Shown here: positions 22,816 through 25,016 of the stretch, piece by piece
Layout of the letters: each line of letters starts with the position of its first letter
Position numbering within the stretch: position 1 is the stretch's first letter
DNA from: CAYQPF01 sp964419225
Lineage (GTDB): Bacteria; Cloacimonadota; Cloacimonadia; Cloacimonadales; CAYQPF01
Direction: 5' to 3'
Assembly: GCA_964419225.1 (NCBI GenBank)
Contig: CAYQPF010000070.1
Coordinates: 1 to 25,016, forward strand
DNA length: 25,016 bases
Translations under genes and position numbers: made by a program
Notes under the pieces: generated by a model
Databases searched by the model: none
Seen by the model: only the letters and a program-made list of their open reading frames with translations
Told to the model about the DNA's origin: nothing

Positions 22816-24027
22816 ATGAAACCTACTTTTAGAATTATTCCGGATGAAGCTTTTGGGTATAAGCCAATCGTTCGGATCAGAGATATAGATGCTGTTGTTC
22901 ACAACTACCTTTTGTTTAAAGAAAGAGCCGACAGTACAGGTTCAATATGTGCCGCAGTTCTCAAGGGAGAAGTTTATGGATTACAGATGAAAGATGTTGC
23001 GCCCGAATTATATAATGTTGGTGCTAGATATTTTTTTGTGGCAGAGCTGTATGAAGCTATAAGCCTTAGAGAGATTTTACCGTATAATGACGCAAAAATC
23101 TATACACTCTGTGGAATTCTGAAAAATGAAGAATCCTATTTTAAAAGATACAATGTTATTCCCTGTGTAAACTGTATAGAGCAACTTGAGAGATGGAATC
23201 TGTTTTGTAAGGAAAATGGGAAGAGTTCTGTTATAATTCACCTTGATACCCACATGAATCGTCTGGGACTTCTTGACGATGAGGTTGATGTTTTGAGTAA
23301 AAATTATAAAAAACTCACATCTGACTTAAAAGTGGAATTCTATATGAGTCATTTATTTGACATCAAAGGAGAGGATTTTACTAATAGTAACAATCAGATA
23401 AAGATATTAAAGGAATTTACCAATAAGTTGCCAAAGGCTCCGATATCTTTAACTTGTACAGATAGTGTAATTCTTCTGAATAACTCAGAAGCAAATTTTG
23501 ATATGATCCGACCGGGGATAGGCTTAGTCGGTGGCGCACCTAATGCAGGGCATCCAATTGCTCCTGATGCAAGACATACTTTAGAGATATATGCAAAAAT
23601 ATCTCAGATAAAGAGAATTCCTAAAGGAGAGACTGTTGGATATGGCGGCTCTTATAAAACTAAGAGAGATACGGTAATGGCATTGGTTCATATTGGCTAT
23701 AAAGATGGATATTTAAGGTTATTAAGTGAACTTGACAGCGAACCTAAAGGGGTATATATGTTTATCAATGGTTACAGGGCACCCATAATTGGGAAAATCT
23801 CTTTGGATGCCACTACTGTTGATGTTACAGATATTCCGGATAACATTTTAAAGGAAGCAACTTATGCAGAAGTGGTTGGCCCGAATGTTGATATTAAAAC
23901 AATTGCAGATAAGTCTGGTTGTTACGAAGTTATGGTTGCATTAGGAAGGGATAACAAAAAAATTAATGATTATACGCTAAAAGAATATTTAAAACAGTTT
24001 GAAACTAAAATTACAGACAATGTTTGA
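22816..24027 (+). CDS. Divergent alanine racemase-like PLP enzyme (fold type III)
   Basis: A 403-residue soluble protein with the alanine racemase layout: PLP-lysine region A-A-V-L-K50-G-E-V-Y-G (canonical V-K-A-x-A-Y-G), then H-L-D-T-H-M-N-R149-L-G, R-P-G-I-G-L-V-G, V-G-Y276-G-G-S-Y, I-G-Y-K-D-G-Y, and G-K-I-S-L-D331-A-T-T-V-D-V-T. The lysine, the arginine by the PLP pyridine and the tyrosine of the C-terminal domain are kept. It departs from standard Alr at the usual C-M-D-Q (here S-L-D-A), at the usual L-Y-G (here L-V-G), and at K-V-D-T-G (here H-L-D-T-H). It may still make D-alanine or act on another amino acid. Its stop overlaps the start of the Cys-rich gene. Confidence 0.85.
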   Translation: MKPTFRIIPDEAFGYKPIVRIRDIDAVVHNYLLFKERADSTGSICAAVLKGEVYGLQMKDVAPELYNVGARYFFVAELYEAISLREILPYNDAKIYTLCGILKNEESYFKRYNVIPCVNCIEQLERWNLFCKENGKSSVIIHLDTHMNRLGLLDDEVDVLSKNYKKLTSDLKVEFYMSHLFDIKGEDFTNSNNQIKILKEFTNKLPKAPISLTCTDSVILLNNSEANFDMIRPGIGLVGGAPNAGHPIAPDARHTLEIYAKISQIKRIPKGETVGYGGSYKTKRDTVMALVHIGYKDGYLRLLSELDSEPKGVYMFINGYRAPIIGKISLDATTVDVTDIPDNILKEATYAEVVGPNVDIKTIADKSGCYEVMVALGRDNKKINDYTLKEYLKQFETKITDNV

Positions 24028-24553
24028 CATAAGAAAAATTCGGGAACAAGTTATTTATAGCGCCGTTAAAGCAGAGAGTAACGAAACAAAAGCTCAAAAA
24101 ATCGTATACAACGATGAAGAAAGTAATCGGACATGGGTGAAAAACACCATGAAAAGGTTGGAAGACAATTTCGATAAGTCAACTGTTAAAAAAATCAGGA
24201 TGAATTGCCAATGCGGTTATGGAATGGACGAAAAATCAGCCTTATTAAATGAGCTTCTTGAGTCGTCATCAAGTTTGGAAGAATTTGCCAGTCAAGAGAA
24301 GGCGCAAGCCGCCGGGTTATCATTTAGTAATGGCGGACTTTATTTGCAATTCCCTTATTGTCCGTGTCCGATGCTTGAAGAAGTAGATAAACTGGAAACA
24401 AATACATGGTGCCAGTGTACGACAGGTTATAGTAAAGTGATTTTTGAAAAGGCATTTGGTTGCGAAGTTGATGTTGAATTGCTTAAAAGTGTTAAAATGG
24501 GAGATGATATCTGTCTTATGAAGATTATTCCTCTTGGCATTGTGCGGTTTTGA
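24020..24553 (+). CDS. Cysteine-rich protein of unknown function, coupled to the racemase gene
   Basis: A 177-residue soluble protein without signal peptide. Cysteines are paired and clustered: N-C-Q-C-G-Y-G-M-D, P-Y-C-P-C-P-M-L, T-W-C-Q-C-T-T-G-Y and one in D-D-I-C-L-M, giving seven, a pattern suited to binding Zn or an Fe-S cluster. The rest is helical. I have seen similar proteins under the DUF6144 heading, but I am not certain of the family number. The ATG at 24020 overlaps the racemase stop (8 bp), so the two are translationally coupled. An upstream ATG at 23999 would add seven residues and is less likely. Confidence 0.75.
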   Translation: MFDIRKIREQVIYSAVKAESNETKAQKIVYNDEESNRTWVKNTMKRLEDNFDKSTVKKIRMNCQCGYGMDEKSALLNELLESSSSLEEFASQEKAQAAGLSFSNGGLYLQFPYCPCPMLEEVDKLETNTWCQCTTGYSKVIFEKAFGCEVDVELLKSVKMGDDICLMKIIPLGIVRF

Positions 24554-24594
24554 ATTATAATCAATGCTAGTTATTTAATTATAAAACGTGAAAA

Positions 24595-25016
24595 ATGAGA
24601 TATTTATTAAACTTCATTATCATTTTTTTAATTGGTTGCAATTGCCAAAATGCTAATAAGAATTCACACACAGATAATTGTGATGATTTAGCAAAGAAGT
24701 TATCTCATTGGACAGATTTAAAAACCATTAAACCAACTCTGTCTTTTAGCCCAACGATACAAAGATTAAAAAAAGCAAACGAAATTCAAATCAGGCAATT
24801 TTGGGACAGTATTAAATTTAAAGGTACACCAATGGTTGAAAAATGCAGTGATAGCAATAGTTTGATTATTACTTTCTTGTACCGGAACAAAGATAAAATG
24901 TCCAAGGTAATGATAGATATAAAAAACGGACATCTGGGTAACGGAGAGAGTGATATGATGCTACTTCCTGTCAAGAACACAGATATATGGTACAGGACTT
25001 TTAAAATACCAATAGA
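24595..25016 (+). CDS. Enterochelin-esterase-like lipoprotein, 3'-truncated by window edge
   Basis: The frame runs open to the window end without a stop. It begins with a signal sequence ending in F-L-I-G-C, lipobox cysteine at residue 15. Residues about 55-140 match the N-terminal domain of ferric enterobactin esterases (DUF3327 type): Q-F-W...G-T-P-M-V-E, then I-I-T-F-L-Y-R, then M-M-L-L-P-V-K-N-T-D-I-W-Y-R-T-F-K-I-P. The alpha/beta-hydrolase part would lie beyond the window. Such lipid-anchored esterases of Bacteroidota hydrolyse siderophores or carbohydrate esters at the cell surface. It begins 41 bp after the Cys-rich gene; cotranscription is possible. No in-frame start lies upstream of the ATG at 24595 that keeps the signal peptide. 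Confidence 0.72.
   Translation, partial: MRYLLNFIIIFLIGCNCQNANKNSHTDNCDDLAKKLSHWTDLKTIKPTLSFSPTIQRLKKANEIQIRQFWDSIKFKGTPMVEKCSDSNSLIITFLYRNKDKMSKVMIDIKNGHLGNGESDMMLLPVKNTDIWYRTFKIPI

Noticed and set aside
24553..24584. Direct repeat AATTATAA twice, 24 bp apart
   Set aside because: Low-complexity AT sequence expected by chance in this genome.
1..25016. CRISPR array, tRNA, rRNA, transposase or integrase
   Set aside because: I looked for repeat-spacer patterns, tRNA-like ends and recombinase motifs on both strands and found none.

Overview
This window looks like part of a Bacteroidota chromosome, probably an environmental or gut Bacteroidales/Marinilabiliales-type bacterium (inference). It is AT-rich. 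Almost no gene has a Shine-Dalgarno sequence. Two leaders carry exact matches to the Bacteroidota promoter TTTG-N19/20-TAnnTTTG. The protein families also fit: a TlpA-like thioredoxin with a DUF4369-like N-terminus, GNATs, a FIST histidine kinase, an NmrA-DUF2867 protein and a YdeI-like protein. All genes but one lie on the + strand. There is no rRNA, tRNA, transposase, integrase or CRISPR array that I can see. The content is accessory: many unrelated single genes in a row.

Layout. (1) 1-1020: 3' part of a secreted TlpA/ResA-like thioredoxin, clearly less AT-rich than what follows. (2) About 1130-4981: a run of cassette-like single genes (small lipoprotein, TlpA-like oxidoreductase, GNAT, class C beta-lactamase-like serine hydrolase). 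They are separated by short inverted-repeat elements with a common AACGTT core. Two of these elements are the same repeat with exactly conserved internal spacing; the third is a longer attC-like hairpin. (3) 5178-8048: GNAT, GyrI-like effector-binding protein, CPBP membrane protease and SAM methyltransferase, ending in a good terminator. (4) 8124-9029 (-): a PEGA/TPR lipoprotein with a perfect Shine-Dalgarno, the best candidate for recent transfer from another phylum. (5) 9310-12636: YdeI-like protein, secreted beta-propeller-like protein, GNAT, a decayed GNAT fragment and a second SAM methyltransferase.

(6) 12748-17055: AraC regulator, MFS exporter and a soluble FIST-domain histidine kinase, possibly one regulatory and efflux unit. 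(7) 17132-20775: SDR, a 15-codon stub resembling the start of an amidohydrolase, NmrA-DUF2867 protein, CorA and TspO, tightly packed and probably cotranscribed in part. (8) 20758-21761: three 13-bp direct repeats at an exact 21-bp period, a consensus promoter and an XRE-pentapeptide-repeat regulator. (9) 21792-25016: isoprenylcysteine-methyltransferase-like membrane enzyme, an orphan C-terminal piece of a contractile-injection-system tape-measure protein, a divergent alanine racemase overlapping a Cys-rich protein, and the start of an enterochelin-esterase-like lipoprotein.

The most interesting points are the cassette-boundary repeats, the 21-bp-phased operator-like array, the orphan injection-system fragment and the divergent racemase/Cys-rich pair. 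No single complete new system is proven. The window is best read as a hotspot that collects and discards single genes.
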